Assembly (NCBI GenBank): GCA_000432835.1
Contig: FR890371.1
Location: forward strand, 1-64,000
Length of the DNA: 64,000 nucleotides
DNA from: Clostridium sp. CAG:417
GTDB lineage: Bacteria; Bacillota_I; Bacilli_A; RF39; UBA660
Direction: 5' to 3'
Part shown: one piece after another, positions 41,259 through 50,468 of the stretch
Layout of the letters: every line of letters starts with the position of its first letter
Numbering within the stretch: position 1 is the stretch's first letter
Position numbers and translations under genes: made by a program
The notes under the pieces: model-generated
Database searches by the model: none
What the model saw: only the letters and a program-made list of their open reading frames with translations
What the model was told of the DNA's origin: nothing

Positions 41259-42521
41259 ATGAAAAAAGTAGGACAGTTGGTCACAATATTATTATTGTTA
41301 TGTGTTATTTATCAGTTAGCAGTAATGTTTTTTCTAAAAGAATATCATTATAAATATACTTATACAGTAAATAATGAAGAGTATAAAATAGATGAAAAAT
41401 ATAAATTACAAAATGGTGAACATACTTATAATATTAGTATTTCTGATAAAAAAAAGAGAAATTATAATTTTTTAATTAACTCTAATTTTCATAAAGATAA
41501 AGAAATATTAGAAGATTTATTGGTATATGAAAAAGATGATTTAAAATGTGTATTTCCAGTATTTAAAAATAATGTTTATACCAATGTTGTTTGTAATATA
41601 GATAAAAAAATGGTTAGTTATGATTATTTAAAACAAATAGGTGATATTAGAGTTAACGTATTTATAGAAAAACTTAAGAAAAAAGGATATAGTCTTTCAT
41701 CATGGACTAATAAGACTAGTTATAAGATAGTTACAGGAAATAATACTAAAATTTCATTTAATCAAAACTTTATTAGTGGTTATAATGTAGTAGTATGGAA
41801 ATATAATGGAGTATTTTCTATTAATAGTAAAAAACAATACGAAAATAACTTCTTATCTAATGATATTTATGATGAAAATCACTATTTATTTTCTAATAAA
41901 AACTTATATGTTATGAATATAGAGGATAATGCTACTTCATTTAATAGATTATATGTAGTTAATTTTAAAGATGGTAAAAAGAAAGTTATTGATATGTTAG
42001 ACAGTACCCCTTCTACTAATACTTATTTTAATGGAGGATATAAAAACAATATTTATATGTTAGATTGTAATACAAATACACAATATAAAATAGATGATAC
42101 TTTAGAAAAAGTAAGTGTAGTCAGTAAAGATAATAAAATTAAGTATTTTGATGGAGCTAGATTAAAAGATAAGAAAGTAGATAGTATAAATAATACGAAG
42201 ATTAAATTCTATAAAAATGAAACTAATTTTGATATAAAGAATAAGTATAAGACTGATGATATTAGGAAGAGCAATGATAACTATTATTTTAAAAGTGGAG
42301 ATAATATATATTTAGTATATAAGGATGATTATAGCAATCCATTATTACTATTTAGTCTTGCTGGTCTTAAAGACTGGACTGTTTCTGCGGATAGTGTTTT
42401 TGGGATTGTAGGCGATACAATGTATGCTTATAATTCCGAGTTTGGATTGAAGGATATTATTAAATATAATGAGTTCAATTATCATCAGGAAAATATGTAT
42501 GGTGTTTCAAAAAATAATTAA
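41259..42521 (+). CDS. Secreted or membrane-anchored hypothetical protein, 420 aa
   Basis: Start set at ATG 41259 (AGGTGG before it). One N-terminal membrane segment (about 7-27), then a long Lys/Tyr/Asn-rich beta region; several short repeats of the type NxIYMLD / NLYVMNIEDN / NIYLVYKDD suggest a beta-propeller or similar repeat fold outside the cell. No known family. It precedes the LysM protein. Confidence 0.55.
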   Translation: MKKVGQLVTILLLLCVIYQLAVMFFLKEYHYKYTYTVNNEEYKIDEKYKLQNGEHTYNISISDKKKRNYNFLINSNFHKDKEILEDLLVYEKDDLKCVFPVFKNNVYTNVVCNIDKKMVSYDYLKQIGDIRVNVFIEKLKKKGYSLSSWTNKTSYKIVTGNNTKISFNQNFISGYNVVVWKYNGVFSINSKKQYENNFLSNDIYDENHYLFSNKNLYVMNIEDNATSFNRLYVVNFKDGKKKVIDMLDSTPSTNTYFNGGYKNNIYMLDCNTNTQYKIDDTLEKVSVVSKDNKIKYFDGARLKDKKVDSINNTKIKFYKNETNFDIKNKYKTDDIRKSNDNYYFKSGDNIYLVYKDDYSNPLLLFSLAGLKDWTVSADSVFGIVGDTMYAYNSEFGLKDIIKYNEFNYHQENMYGVSKNN

Positions 42522-42561
42522 ATTTATCCCTTTTGCATAATATTAAGTAGGAGGGATTTTT

Positions 42562-43053
42562 TTGTATAGTTATTATGTTATAAAAAAAGGAGATACTCTA
42601 TATTCTATTGCTAGTAGATTTAATACTACAGTAGGGGAATTAAGAAACTTAAATAATTTGTCTCCTAATAAAATTTTGATGCCAGGGGAAGTTATTACAG
42701 TACCCGTAAATCAAGATATGGCAGGTCAAAATAATAATGTAGGTAATAATAATGATCTTTTTACTACTTATACAGTTCAAAGAGGAGATAATTTATATAG
42801 TATAGCTGAAAAATATAATATTTCGCCTAATACGTTAATGATGATTAATGGTATTAATAACAAAATGATGCTTACTCCGGGACAAAATTTACTTGTTCCA
42901 AAACCATATATTCGTACGTATTTAACACAGAATGGTGATACAATTCAAAGTATTATGCAAGACAAGAGAATTAGTATTTCAAACTTATTAAATTATAATA
43001 AACAAATATACTTATTACCTAATCAATTATTAATATATAGAGATATCATGTAG
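42562..43053 (+). CDS. LysM repeat protein
   Basis: 163 residues from TTG 42562 with a strong AGGAGGG site. Two clear LysM domains (about 4-48: YVIKKGDTLYSIASRFNTTV...; about 69-113: YTVQRGDNLYSIAEKYNI...) and a weaker third (about 118-161). LysM binds N-acetylglucosamine in peptidoglycan. No signal peptide, as in spore-coat LysM proteins, so a sporulation role is possible. Confidence 0.8.
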   Translation: MYSYYVIKKGDTLYSIASRFNTTVGELRNLNNLSPNKILMPGEVITVPVNQDMAGQNNNVGNNNDLFTTYTVQRGDNLYSIAEKYNISPNTLMMINGINNKMMLTPGQNLLVPKPYIRTYLTQNGDTIQSIMQDKRISISNLLNYNKQIYLLPNQLLIYRDIM

Positions 43054-43113
43054 AAGAATCATTTTGGTTCTTTTTTCTTTTAAAAAACATATCTTTTTAG
43101 TGGAGATGGTTAA

Positions 43114-43602
43114 ATGAATTATAATGACAATTACAATAATTATGGATATAATTATGATAATAATTTAAAACAATTTAATAGTGATGAGATAATTATGCCA
43201 GCTGATGCTATTTCACTTATAAGATCTTCAATAGAAGATGAAAATAGTGACATGGCGTTTTATGATAATTTAATTAGAAAAGCCCCTAGTCAAAAAGAAA
43301 AAATGATTATTCAAGGAATTAGGAATGATGAAGAAAAACATGGACAAATATTAAGAAAAATTTATTATGACTTTACTAAACAAAATATATCATATCAAAC
43401 ACCTGTAAACTATAATTTTCAAAGTAGTAGTTATAGGGATGACTTAGAAAAGGCTTTATTTTCAGAGCTAGCGGCAGTAAAAAAATATAGAAAAATACTT
43501 AGTGTGATGAGTGGTGATTATTATACTTTGTTGATGTCTATTATGACTGATGAAAATATACATGCGGCAAAATATAATTTCTTATTAGGAAATCAAAGAT
43601 AA
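43114..43602 (+). CDS. Ferritin-like (rubrerythrin-type) diiron protein
   Basis: 162 residues with an N/Y-rich head (1-30) like that of CotJAB. Two helix pairs each with an ExxH-type site: EDENSDMAFYDNL and DEEKHGQIL (about 40-90), and ELAAVKKYRKIL and DENIHAAKYNF (about 118-156). This is the four-helix ferritin-like pattern, probably binding two metals. Oxidative-stress or coat function are both possible. Confidence 0.7.
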   Translation: MNYNDNYNNYGYNYDNNLKQFNSDEIIMPADAISLIRSSIEDENSDMAFYDNLIRKAPSQKEKMIIQGIRNDEEKHGQILRKIYYDFTKQNISYQTPVNYNFQSSSYRDDLEKALFSELAAVKKYRKILSVMSGDYYTLLMSIMTDENIHAAKYNFLLGNQR

Positions 43603-43626
43603 ATTTATATTATTTATGAATGTAAA

Positions 43627-43658
43627 AATGCAGATAGTATCTGCATTAATTTTTTTGT
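43627..43658 (+). terminator. Terminator after the ferritin-like gene
   Basis: AATGCAGATA and TATCTGCATT are perfect inverted arms round a single G (43627-43647), followed by a T-rich run. Confidence 0.75.
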
Positions 43659-43725
43659 ATTTTATGATTTCTTTTTTACTTGGAAAGTAACTGTTTTACA
43701 ATCTCGTTTTGGCAGTAATGTTAAA

Positions 43726-44549
43726 ATGAAAAATCAACATCAAGAGTATAAATTGGTCAAAATTAATACAAATAAAATTGAAAGTATACATGATAGATTT
43801 TATATAGGCCTAATCCTAAAAATATGCATAAAATAGCATTAGGATTAGTAAAAGAGTTTACTTCACAAAATCTTCCGGTTATGTTTAAATATCAATTAAC
43901 TACTTCTGAAAATCATTGTGACAGAATTATTATATATAGTGATAAAGAACATAATAAGCAAGTAGAGAATGCAATAAAAGCTGTTTATGATAAAAATCAT
44001 GAACTATTTACTGGATGTGAACGATCAATGGCGTGGATATATGATACAAGTGTTCCTGGAGTATACACAACTCCAGAAAAACCTGGGACATCATATGGTA
44101 ATGAATTTGCTAATGTTGTTGTGGATGCATATAAAACTTTTTGTTATTTATATGGGGTTAGTACAATGTCTACTATATCCATTCCTGAGCAGGAAAAGGA
44201 AGAGGCTTATCAATGGATGAAGGCAATTATACCGTCACTTTTGTTTAGAAATAGTATGCAAGAGGCAAAGGATGGAGGTAGAATTAGAATAAATAGTGAT
44301 AAAAATATAAAAATGGTTTATGATTATGATACTGGTAAATTAAAACAATCATTTAGAGATGATAATGGTTATCATGAATTTTTATTTGATTCTACGGAAG
44401 ATGGAAAAGAGGCTTTATTGCGCAATTTTTATTCAGTATCGTTTAAGAATCAATTAGGTGTAAATACAAGAAACTTAACATTACAAGAAGAAGAGATAGA
44501 GAGGTATAATGCTCTTTATCCATCAGAAAAGAAATCATTAAAACATTAA
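43726..44549 (+). pseudogene. Frameshifted hypothetical gene
   Basis: The frame from ATG 43726 gives MKNQHQEYKLVK...HDRFYI and then goes out of frame at about 43806; from there the -1 frame reads RPNPKNMHKIALGLVKEF and on to 44549. Joined, the two parts form one continuous protein, so a one-base loss near TATATAGG is likely. In-frame coding-like sequence continues upstream of 43726 to the terminator, with no start and no ribosome site, so the 5' end is probably lost too. The family is not recognised. Large 241-residue ORF from ATG 43824 remains intact. Confidence 0.6.
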
Positions 44550-44581
44550 TTGAAAGTACTATATTAAAAAATATTTTATTG

Positions 44582-44606
44582 ACTAAGCGATAGCTTAGTT
44601 TTTTTT
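44582..44606 (+). terminator. Terminator after the frameshifted gene
   Basis: ACTAAGC (44582-44588) with GCTTAGT (44593-44599), then T8. Confidence 0.85.
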
Positions 44607-44730
44607 CTAAATATAGGAACATAAAATATGTTTCAGAAGTGCTACATTATTATCAAATAAGAAAAGACATTGGAATGGATATTAAATATATAAACAACCA
44701 ACTCATTTCTGAATTGGTTGTATTAAAAAA

Positions 44731-44757
44731 GCTCGAAAGTTTCGAGCGTATTTTTTT
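44731..44757. terminator. tRNA-Cys terminator, also usable on + strand
   Basis: GCTCGAAA and TTTCGAGC arms around one base, T-runs on both sides (A-run on + at left). On the minus strand it ends the tRNA-Cys transcript. Confidence 0.75.
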
Positions 44758-44758
44758 A

Positions 44759-44832
44759 TGGAGGGCCTAGTCGGATTTGAACCAACGCTCAGGGAGTTGC
44801 AGTCCCATGCCTTACCACTTGGCTATAGACCC
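44759..44832 (-). tRNA. tRNA-Cys (anticodon GCA)
   Basis: 74 bases with encoded CCA (44761-44759). Acceptor stem GGGTCTA/TAGGCCC pairs over seven positions with one T-G, discriminator T73, D-arm AGCCAAGTGGTAAGGC, anticodon loop CTGCAAC giving GCA, T-arm GGTTCAAATCC. The cysteine-type discriminator and anticodon agree. Confidence 0.96.
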
Positions 44833-44846
44833 ATACGACATATATA

Positions 44847-44875
44847 ATTTTAATATAGATTCTTATTATTGTCAA
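44847..44875 (-). promoter_or_regulatory. tRNA-Cys promoter
   Basis: On the minus strand TTGACA (44875-44870), 17 bases, TAAAAT (44852-44847); the start would be about 10 bases before the tRNA. Confidence 0.8.
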
Positions 44876-44898
44876 TCATGTTCATTTAAATTTATGAT

Positions 44899-44930
44899 AA
44901 AAAAAACAAAATAGACCAAAATCTATTTTG
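44899..44930 (-). terminator. Terminator overlapping the PASTA gene stop
   Basis: On the minus strand CAAAATAGA (from 44930) and TCTATTTTG (to 44907) form a 9-bp stem, followed by T (44906-44899). The TAG is inside the first arm. Confidence 0.85.
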
Positions 44931-46839
44931 CAATTGTGATACTGTAAGTTTTACAGTTATTTGGACAACAGGTATATACGGTGCTACCGGGACCAATTCC
45001 ACTGATAAAGCTTCCTGGAGCCTTACCACTACTAGAATCTCCTGAAATTGCTACTTTAACATTAATACTATTAAAGTATGAAGATAGTTGATTGTATACA
45101 TTTTGATATCCTTCTGGATTAGAAAAAATATTATTTAAACTTCTATTAAGTGTGATTGCACTTGGTGTACAAGAAGGTTCTGGAGTAGGACTTGGGGTAT
45201 TGTTATTATTGTTGTTATTTCCAGAATTATTATTTGATTGATTATTATTATTGTTATTTTGATTGTTGTTTGACTTATTGTTATTACTATTGTTAGTATT
45301 TGATTTTGAATTATTAGTAGTAGTGGCTTTACCATTAGAAAGTGTTATAGAAATAGATGTATTAACAGCAACTTTACTACCTGATGAAAGAGATTGACGA
45401 ATAGCGATATCTTTTTTCTCTTTACTATTAGCGTATTGGAAAGTACAACTTATTTCTAGACTATTACATTTCTTTTGAATGTTAGTCTTTGTTAAACCAA
45501 CGAAGTTTGGAATGGTCGTTTCTTTTCCTGTTGAAACAGTAACAGTAATGGTATCGTTATTTTTTATAACATCATTATTTTTATGAGAGAAACGAATTAT
45601 TTTTCCATTTTCAATATCATTGTTTGATTCATATTCTATTTGATAATTTATTTTGTTCTTTTCAGCCCATTTCTTGAAGTCATCTAAATTATCAAAATTT
45701 TTCATTTTAATACTACCTTTAGAAATAGTAACCTTAATTTTACTTCTTTCTTCTAAGACATCAGATTTATTAACACTAGTAGAAATTATTTTTCCTCTTT
45801 TGATGGTATCATCATTGCTTTGTTCAATTTCTAACTTTAGTTTATTTTTAGAAACCCAGTTTAAGATGTCTTCAAGGGACATATTTTTCAAGTCAGGAAC
45901 AATTATTTTCTTGCCTTTAGAAATAGTAAGAGTTAATTTATCACTACCTACTTTAATGACTTTATTTTTTTCAATACTTTGTTTTATTACATTTCCTTTT
46001 TTCACTGTTGTACTGTAATCATCATTAAATTCATAATTTATTTTATATTTTTCTAAGTATGCTGTTGCACGTAACTTGGTCATGTTAGCAAAGTCTGGTA
46101 ATTTTACTTCATTTTTAGTACTGGTTCCTCTTGAAAATGTAAATGTGATTTCATCACTTCTTGCGACTGTTCCAATTTTACTTTGTTTAATTAGCGAGTC
46201 TTCTTTTTCTTCGCTATCTTCATATACTATTTTTACATTATTTAGATAAACTTTTTCTATTTCATCTAAAACTTCATCTATAGTTAATCCTTGCATATCC
46301 TTTAAAACAATTTCTTTATTTGGATCAGCTCCATCACTTACTACTAGGGTAAGATCTTTGATTTTAGAAAGAGTAGTTCCCGCTTTAACATTTTGATATA
46401 TAATATTTTGTTCTTCTATGATATCACTATATTCATAGGTTTGAGTAATATTAATATTGTTTGTTTTAGCCCATTTAACAGCGCTAGTTAAAGACTCATT
46501 AGAAAAATCAGGCATGCTCTTTAAATAACTTATATTAATAGGTGGAGCAGATAAAGTAGCTTTAGATGTAGTAGTCATTTTTTCTAATTGCGTATTTAGG
46601 TTTAAAACATTATAGAAAGTTAAGCAAATAAGACATACATTTACAAGCAAATATCTTTCTTGTTTAGTGTTGATGATGTGAAACGTAAAGAATAAGCTAA
46701 ATAAAATTAAGATAATATAATTTATAAAAGAAGCTGTATTGTAATTGTTGTGATAAATAGTTATTAAAATAATATTAGTAATTAGGGTAACTAGATATAG
46801 TCCCAAGATGATATATGTTGGTATTTTTTTATTTTTCAT
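44923..46839 (-). CDS. Membrane protein with six or more PASTA domains, no kinase domain
   Basis: 638 residues. Three to four N-terminal membrane helices (about 8-30, 35-53, 60-82) instead of a kinase, then PASTA-type repeats of about 65 residues (repeating VPDLKNMSLEDI..., IKQSIEKNKVIKVGSDKLTLTISKGK; later units similar) from about 100 to 500, then an Asn/Ser-rich linker (about 505-555) and a C-terminal Cys-rich region (CTP...TCCPNNC). PASTA repeats bind muropeptides and normally belong to Ser/Thr kinases or PBPs. Here there is no catalytic domain, so a wall sensor or scaffold is likely. Confidence 0.8.
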   Translation of the reverse strand: MKNKKIPTYIILGLYLVTLITNIILITIYHNNYNTASFINYIILILFSLFFTFHIINTKQERYLLVNVCLICLTFYNVLNLNTQLEKMTTTSKATLSAPPINISYLKSMPDFSNESLTSAVKWAKTNNINITQTYEYSDIIEEQNIIYQNVKAGTTLSKIKDLTLVVSDGADPNKEIVLKDMQGLTIDEVLDEIEKVYLNNVKIVYEDSEEKEDSLIKQSKIGTVARSDEITFTFSRGTSTKNEVKLPDFANMTKLRATAYLEKYKINYEFNDDYSTTVKKGNVIKQSIEKNKVIKVGSDKLTLTISKGKKIIVPDLKNMSLEDILNWVSKNKLKLEIEQSNDDTIKRGKIISTSVNKSDVLEERSKIKVTISKGSIKMKNFDNLDDFKKWAEKNKINYQIEYESNNDIENGKIIRFSHKNNDVIKNNDTITVTVSTGKETTIPNFVGLTKTNIQKKCNSLEISCTFQYANSKEKKDIAIRQSLSSGSKVAVNTSISITLSNGKATTTNNSKSNTNNSNNNKSNNNQNNNNNNQSNNNSGNNNNNNNTPSPTPEPSCTPSAITLNRSLNNIFSNPEGYQNVYNQLSSYFNSINVKVAISGDSSSGKAPGSFISGIGPGSTVYTCCPNNCKTYSITIAK

Positions 46840-47002
46840 ATACTTCCTCCTATAATAAGAATACTATAAATTTTAATGTTTAAAAAGTAATTTTAGAACG
46901 GGAAGACATTATTTGTCATAATTTTACTTAATTATTTTTTTAGGAAAGCTATTTCGACAAAATATTTAAATCTCGTTTGATACCATGATAGTGGTGATGG
47001 TA

Positions 47003-47452
47003 ATGAATAAGAAGATAATTTTAAGTGTAATTTTTACAATGCTTTTGGGTATAGCAACAGCTAAAGTAGTTTATAGCAAAACAATATCCAGTGATGATAA
47101 AAAAAGTAATAATACTGTTTATTTTCTCCAATTAGGAGTTTATACAAATAAAAATAGTATGCAGCTGGATACTAAGAGTATTGAAAATAAAATAGTTACA
47201 CAAGAAAATGACAAATATTATGTCTATGTTGGTATCAGTAAGAGCAAAAAAAATCTAGAGAAAGTAAGTAAGCTCTATAAAAATGATGGGTATAATCTTT
47301 ACATAAAAGAAATGTCTGTGTTGAATAATGAATTTTTGGTTAATCTAGAACAATTTGATAAATTAATTGAATCTGCTAAAACCAATGAAGAGATAAATAC
47401 TATTAATATGGTTATTTTGTCTAGTTATGAGGAAATGGTAATTAAGTCCTGA
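47003..47452 (+). CDS. SPOR-domain protein with signal anchor
   Basis: Start set at ATG 47003; nearby ATGs (46985, 46997) are inside the GGTGATGG ribosome site. 149 residues, N-terminal membrane segment (about 4-22), then a SPOR-like fold (VYFLQLGVYTNKNSMQLD, YYVYVGISKSKKNLEKVSKLYKNDG, NLYIKEM; about 47-115). SPOR domains bind denuded glycan at division sites. It is just upstream of radC and mreCD. Confidence 0.7.
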   Translation: MNKKIILSVIFTMLLGIATAKVVYSKTISSDDKKSNNTVYFLQLGVYTNKNSMQLDTKSIENKIVTQENDKYYVYVGISKSKKNLEKVSKLYKNDGYNLYIKEMSVLNNEFLVNLEQFDKLIESAKTNEEINTINMVILSSYEEMVIKS

Positions 47453-47495
47453 AAAAATGATGCCATCTCTTAATAATATATTAGAGGTGATAGTT

Positions 47496-48182
47496 TTGAA
47501 GATTGAAAATATACCATGTAGTGAAAGGCCTAGAGAAAGATTAAAAAATGTAGGAGTAGAAAATTTATCTAATAATGAATTATTGTCTATAATATTAAAG
47601 ACTGGAACGAAAGATAAAAATGTTATGGAATTATCATATGAAATATTAAAAATGGTTGGCAACATTAAAGATTTCAAAGATTTGACATTACAACGATTAA
47701 TAGAAGTGAGGGGTGTTGGTGAAGTAAAAGCGATAGAGTTAATAAGTGTAGTGGAATTTGGAAAGAGGATATTTTTTAGGTGTGATAATACTATCAGAAA
47801 AAAGTTTACTAACGCTAAAGAGATTTATTTAGATAATAAATATTTATTTGTAGATAAAAAACAAGAATACTTTTACTGCTTTTATTTTAATACGAAACAA
47901 GAACTAATAGAAAGGAAATTATTATTTATGGGAACAATAAATAGAAGTTGTGTTCATCCACGTGAAGTGTTTAAGGAAGCATATATGAGGAGTGCTTCAT
48001 CAATTATATGTATACATAATCATCCATCTGGTGATACTAAACCTAGTAGGGAAGATATTCATTTTACAAAAGCACTTAAAGAAATAGGAGATACATTTGG
48101 TATTCCGGTTTTAGACCATATTATAGTTAGTGATAATAATTATTATAGCTTTTATGAGGAGAGTAATATTTTCATTAGTTAG
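47496..48182 (+). CDS. radC: RadC/JAMM DNA repair-like protein
   Basis: Start set at TTG 47496 (GAGGTGA 6 bases ahead). 228 residues: N-terminal HhH (ERPRERLKNVGVENLSNNELLSIILKTGT), then JAMM domain with the HNHPSGDTKPSREDIHF metal motif (about 180-196). It lies directly before mreC, as in many Bacilli. Family function remains undefined although long called DNA repair. Confidence 0.92.
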   Translation: MKIENIPCSERPRERLKNVGVENLSNNELLSIILKTGTKDKNVMELSYEILKMVGNIKDFKDLTLQRLIEVRGVGEVKAIELISVVEFGKRIFFRCDNTIRKKFTNAKEIYLDNKYLFVDKKQEYFYCFYFNTKQELIERKLLFMGTINRSCVHPREVFKEAYMRSASSIICIHNHPSGDTKPSREDIHFTKALKEIGDTFGIPVLDHIIVSDNNYYSFYEESNIFIS

Positions 48183-48193
48183 AAGAGGATTAT

Positions 48194-48985
48194 ATGAAAA
48201 AGAATAAAAAGAAAAGAAAAACAATCATTTTTAGTATTACAACAATTCTATTATTAGTGATGGTTTATGTTTCACTTCATTTGGAAAGAAGAGTTAATTT
48301 TTTGGAAAATGGAGTTAAAAGTATTACTAGTGTTTTAAGTTCTGCTGTAATGATACCATTTAAAGCCTTTAATAGTGAAAAAAATGTAGATCAGAGTGAG
48401 AGTTATACTATTCAAAAAAATATCAATAAATCATTAGAAAGTGAAATAGAAGAGTTAAAAGATACATTATCTTTAAATAAAACATTTACAGAATATGAGT
48501 GTATCAATGCTACTGTTTTAACAAGAAATAAAAATTATTGGTTAAATACAATTATTATAGATAAGGGATTAGATAATAATATTGGAATGGATATGGCTGT
48601 AATCACTAAAAATGGTTTGATTGGGAAAATAGTCAAAGTATATAAAAATTCTAGTGAAGTAAAATTAATAACAGCGGATGATATCAATTACAAAGTATCA
48701 GTATTACTATCAACAGAAAGTGGAGATTATTATGGAGTTTTAAGTGGTTATTCTAAAAATGGTAAGTTACTAAAAATTAAAGGGGTAGATAAAGATAGTA
48801 ATATAAAAGTAGGTGATAAGGCTACAACTAGTGGAATAGGGGGAATATTTCCTAAAGGAGTATATATAGGGGAAGTAGAAAAAATAAAGGAAGATAAATA
48901 TAACTTAAGCAAAGTAGTATATATTAAAATTAATCAAGATTTTAATAATATACATTATGTAACAGTTTTGAAGGATAGAAAATGA
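48194..48985 (+). CDS. mreC: Rod shape-determining protein MreC
   Basis: 263 residues: short cytoplasmic basic tail, one membrane helix (about 12-30), coiled coil (about 65-95) and the MreC beta domain (INATVLTRNKNYWLNTIIIDKG..., NGLIGKIVKVY, GDKATTSGIGGIFPKGVYIGEV). Scaffold of the elongation machinery with MreD. It overlaps mreD by four bases (ATGA). Confidence 0.92.
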   Translation: MKKNKKKRKTIIFSITTILLLVMVYVSLHLERRVNFLENGVKSITSVLSSAVMIPFKAFNSEKNVDQSESYTIQKNINKSLESEIEELKDTLSLNKTFTEYECINATVLTRNKNYWLNTIIIDKGLDNNIGMDMAVITKNGLIGKIVKVYKNSSEVKLITADDINYKVSVLLSTESGDYYGVLSGYSKNGKLLKIKGVDKDSNIKVGDKATTSGIGGIFPKGVYIGEVEKIKEDKYNLSKVVYIKINQDFNNIHYVTVLKDRK

Positions 48986-49485
48986 AAAAAATACTTATTA
49001 TTATAAGCAGTTTTATATTAGATATAATACTTTCAAATGTTTTACCATTCATGAAAGGAGACTTATCAATCTTTACTTCACTTTTTGTACCTATTACTAT
49101 TTATTTAATATATCCATTTTATAAAAATCAGGAATTAAAATATTATATTGAAAGCTTTATAATTGGAATAATATATGATCTCATTTTTACAAATTTACTT
49201 TTCTTTGATGGGGTAATATTTTTAATAATTAGTCTAGTTAGTGTTAAAATATATAAGAATTTTATAGTAGATAAATATAAGAATATTATGTATGTATTTT
49301 TAATAATTATACTATATGAGTTTTTAGTGGCCTCTATCTTCTTAATATTTAATTTAGTACCAATTTGTTTTTATGACTTTGTTTATAAAATTTCACATAC
49401 TTTATTAATTAATGTAGTATATGGCTTTTTATTATATGAAATTATTGGAAGTGGCAGTAGGCAGAAGAAATTATTTAGAACCTAG
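48982..49485 (+). CDS. mreD: Rod shape-determining protein MreD
   Basis: 167 residues, five or six hydrophobic helices, overlap of four bases with mreC. The family pattern (LPFMKGDLSIFTSLFVPITIYLI..., FIIGIIYDLIFTNLLFFDG) fits MreD, the MreC partner. An AGAACC/GGTTCT terminator (49477-49497) follows; no mreB is seen in the window. Confidence 0.88.
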   Translation: MKKILIIISSFILDIILSNVLPFMKGDLSIFTSLFVPITIYLIYPFYKNQELKYYIESFIIGIIYDLIFTNLLFFDGVIFLIISLVSVKIYKNFIVDKYKNIMYVFLIIILYEFLVASIFLIFNLVPICFYDFVYKISHTLLINVVYGFLLYEIIGSGSRQKKLFRT

Positions 49486-49497
49486 GTTCTTTTTTTA
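49477..49497 (+). terminator. mreCD terminator
   Basis: AGAACCTAGGTTCT is a perfect palindrome (49477-49490) with a run of T after it. Confidence 0.8.
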
Positions 49498-49531
49498 ATT
49501 TTTAGAAATATATTTTATTAGGTGATTTTTA

Positions 49532-50380
49532 ATGAAAAGGGTTTATCCTGTTATTTTATCTTGTTTACTGATTGCCTTTAGTTTTTATTATACAAATAAA
49601 GTTGCTGGTATAGTGAGAGGAAAAGATCCTATTATGCAATCTATTAAGGAAGAAAAAGCTAATTATGAAAAGAAAGCTATTAATGCAAATGTGAGTGGAG
49701 ATAATATTATACCTGGTAAAAATGGTAAAAAGGTTAATATTGAAGCAAGCTTTCAGAAAATGAGTCAATATGGAAAATATAATGATAGTTTATATGTTTT
49801 TGATGAAGTAGAACCAGAAGTTTCTATTAATACTTATTTTGATAAATATGTAGAAAGTGGTAGAGAAGACTCTAAAGATGTAGCACTCGTTTTTGATATA
49901 TTAAGATTTGATAATATGGATGATGTTTTGTCTTTACTGGAGTCTAATAATGTAACGGCTACTTTCTTTGTAGATGGTTTATTTATGGAAAATAATCGTA
50001 GTTTATTAGAAAATGTAAGTAAAAAAGGTTATGAGATTGAACTCCTTAGTTATAATGGGGGTTATGATAAAATATATTTTGAAAGTAGTTTACATGTTCT
50101 TAATGATATAACGAAAGATAGACCAAAATATTGTGTTGCACACTATGATAAAAAAGAAGTACTTGATATATGTAATAGCCTTAGTTTACATACGGTAATA
50201 CCTTCTGTTGATACGTCTAATAATTCATTTGGTGTTGTAAAAAATAAACTTAGAGGAGGATCTATTATAGGTCTTTCGAATAGTAGGGTTAATCTTAATA
50301 CAATTATTAATTATATAAAACAAAAAGGATATAACTTGGTAAGACTTGATACTTTGTTACAAGAACAATTAGAAAAATAA
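49532..50380 (+). CDS. Membrane-anchored degenerate polysaccharide deacetylase-like protein
   Basis: 282 residues with an N-terminal anchor (about 5-24) and a NodB-like fold (DVALVFDILRFDN..VLSLLESNNVTATFFVDGLFMENN). The metal and catalytic residues are missing: the usual TFDDG is VFDIL, and the H-x(3)-H of motif 2 is replaced by YEIELLSYNG. The fold is kept but the enzyme is probably inactive; it may bind glycan. It follows mreCD after a terminator. Confidence 0.65.
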   Translation: MKRVYPVILSCLLIAFSFYYTNKVAGIVRGKDPIMQSIKEEKANYEKKAINANVSGDNIIPGKNGKKVNIEASFQKMSQYGKYNDSLYVFDEVEPEVSINTYFDKYVESGREDSKDVALVFDILRFDNMDDVLSLLESNNVTATFFVDGLFMENNRSLLENVSKKGYEIELLSYNGGYDKIYFESSLHVLNDITKDRPKYCVAHYDKKEVLDICNSLSLHTVIPSVDTSNNSFGVVKNKLRGGSIIGLSNSRVNLNTIINYIKQKGYNLVRLDTLLQEQLEK

Positions 50381-50387
50381 ATTTATT

Positions 50388-50412
50388 AATAGGTCTTTAC
50401 CTATTTTTTCTT
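50388..50412 (+). terminator. Terminator before smc
   Basis: AATAGGT (50388-50394), CTTT loop, ACCTATT (50399-50405), T-run. Confidence 0.85.
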
Positions 50413-50468
50413 TGTTTTATTTGAAATTTATTGTATAATGGGAGTAGTTACGGTAAGGGTGATTGAAG

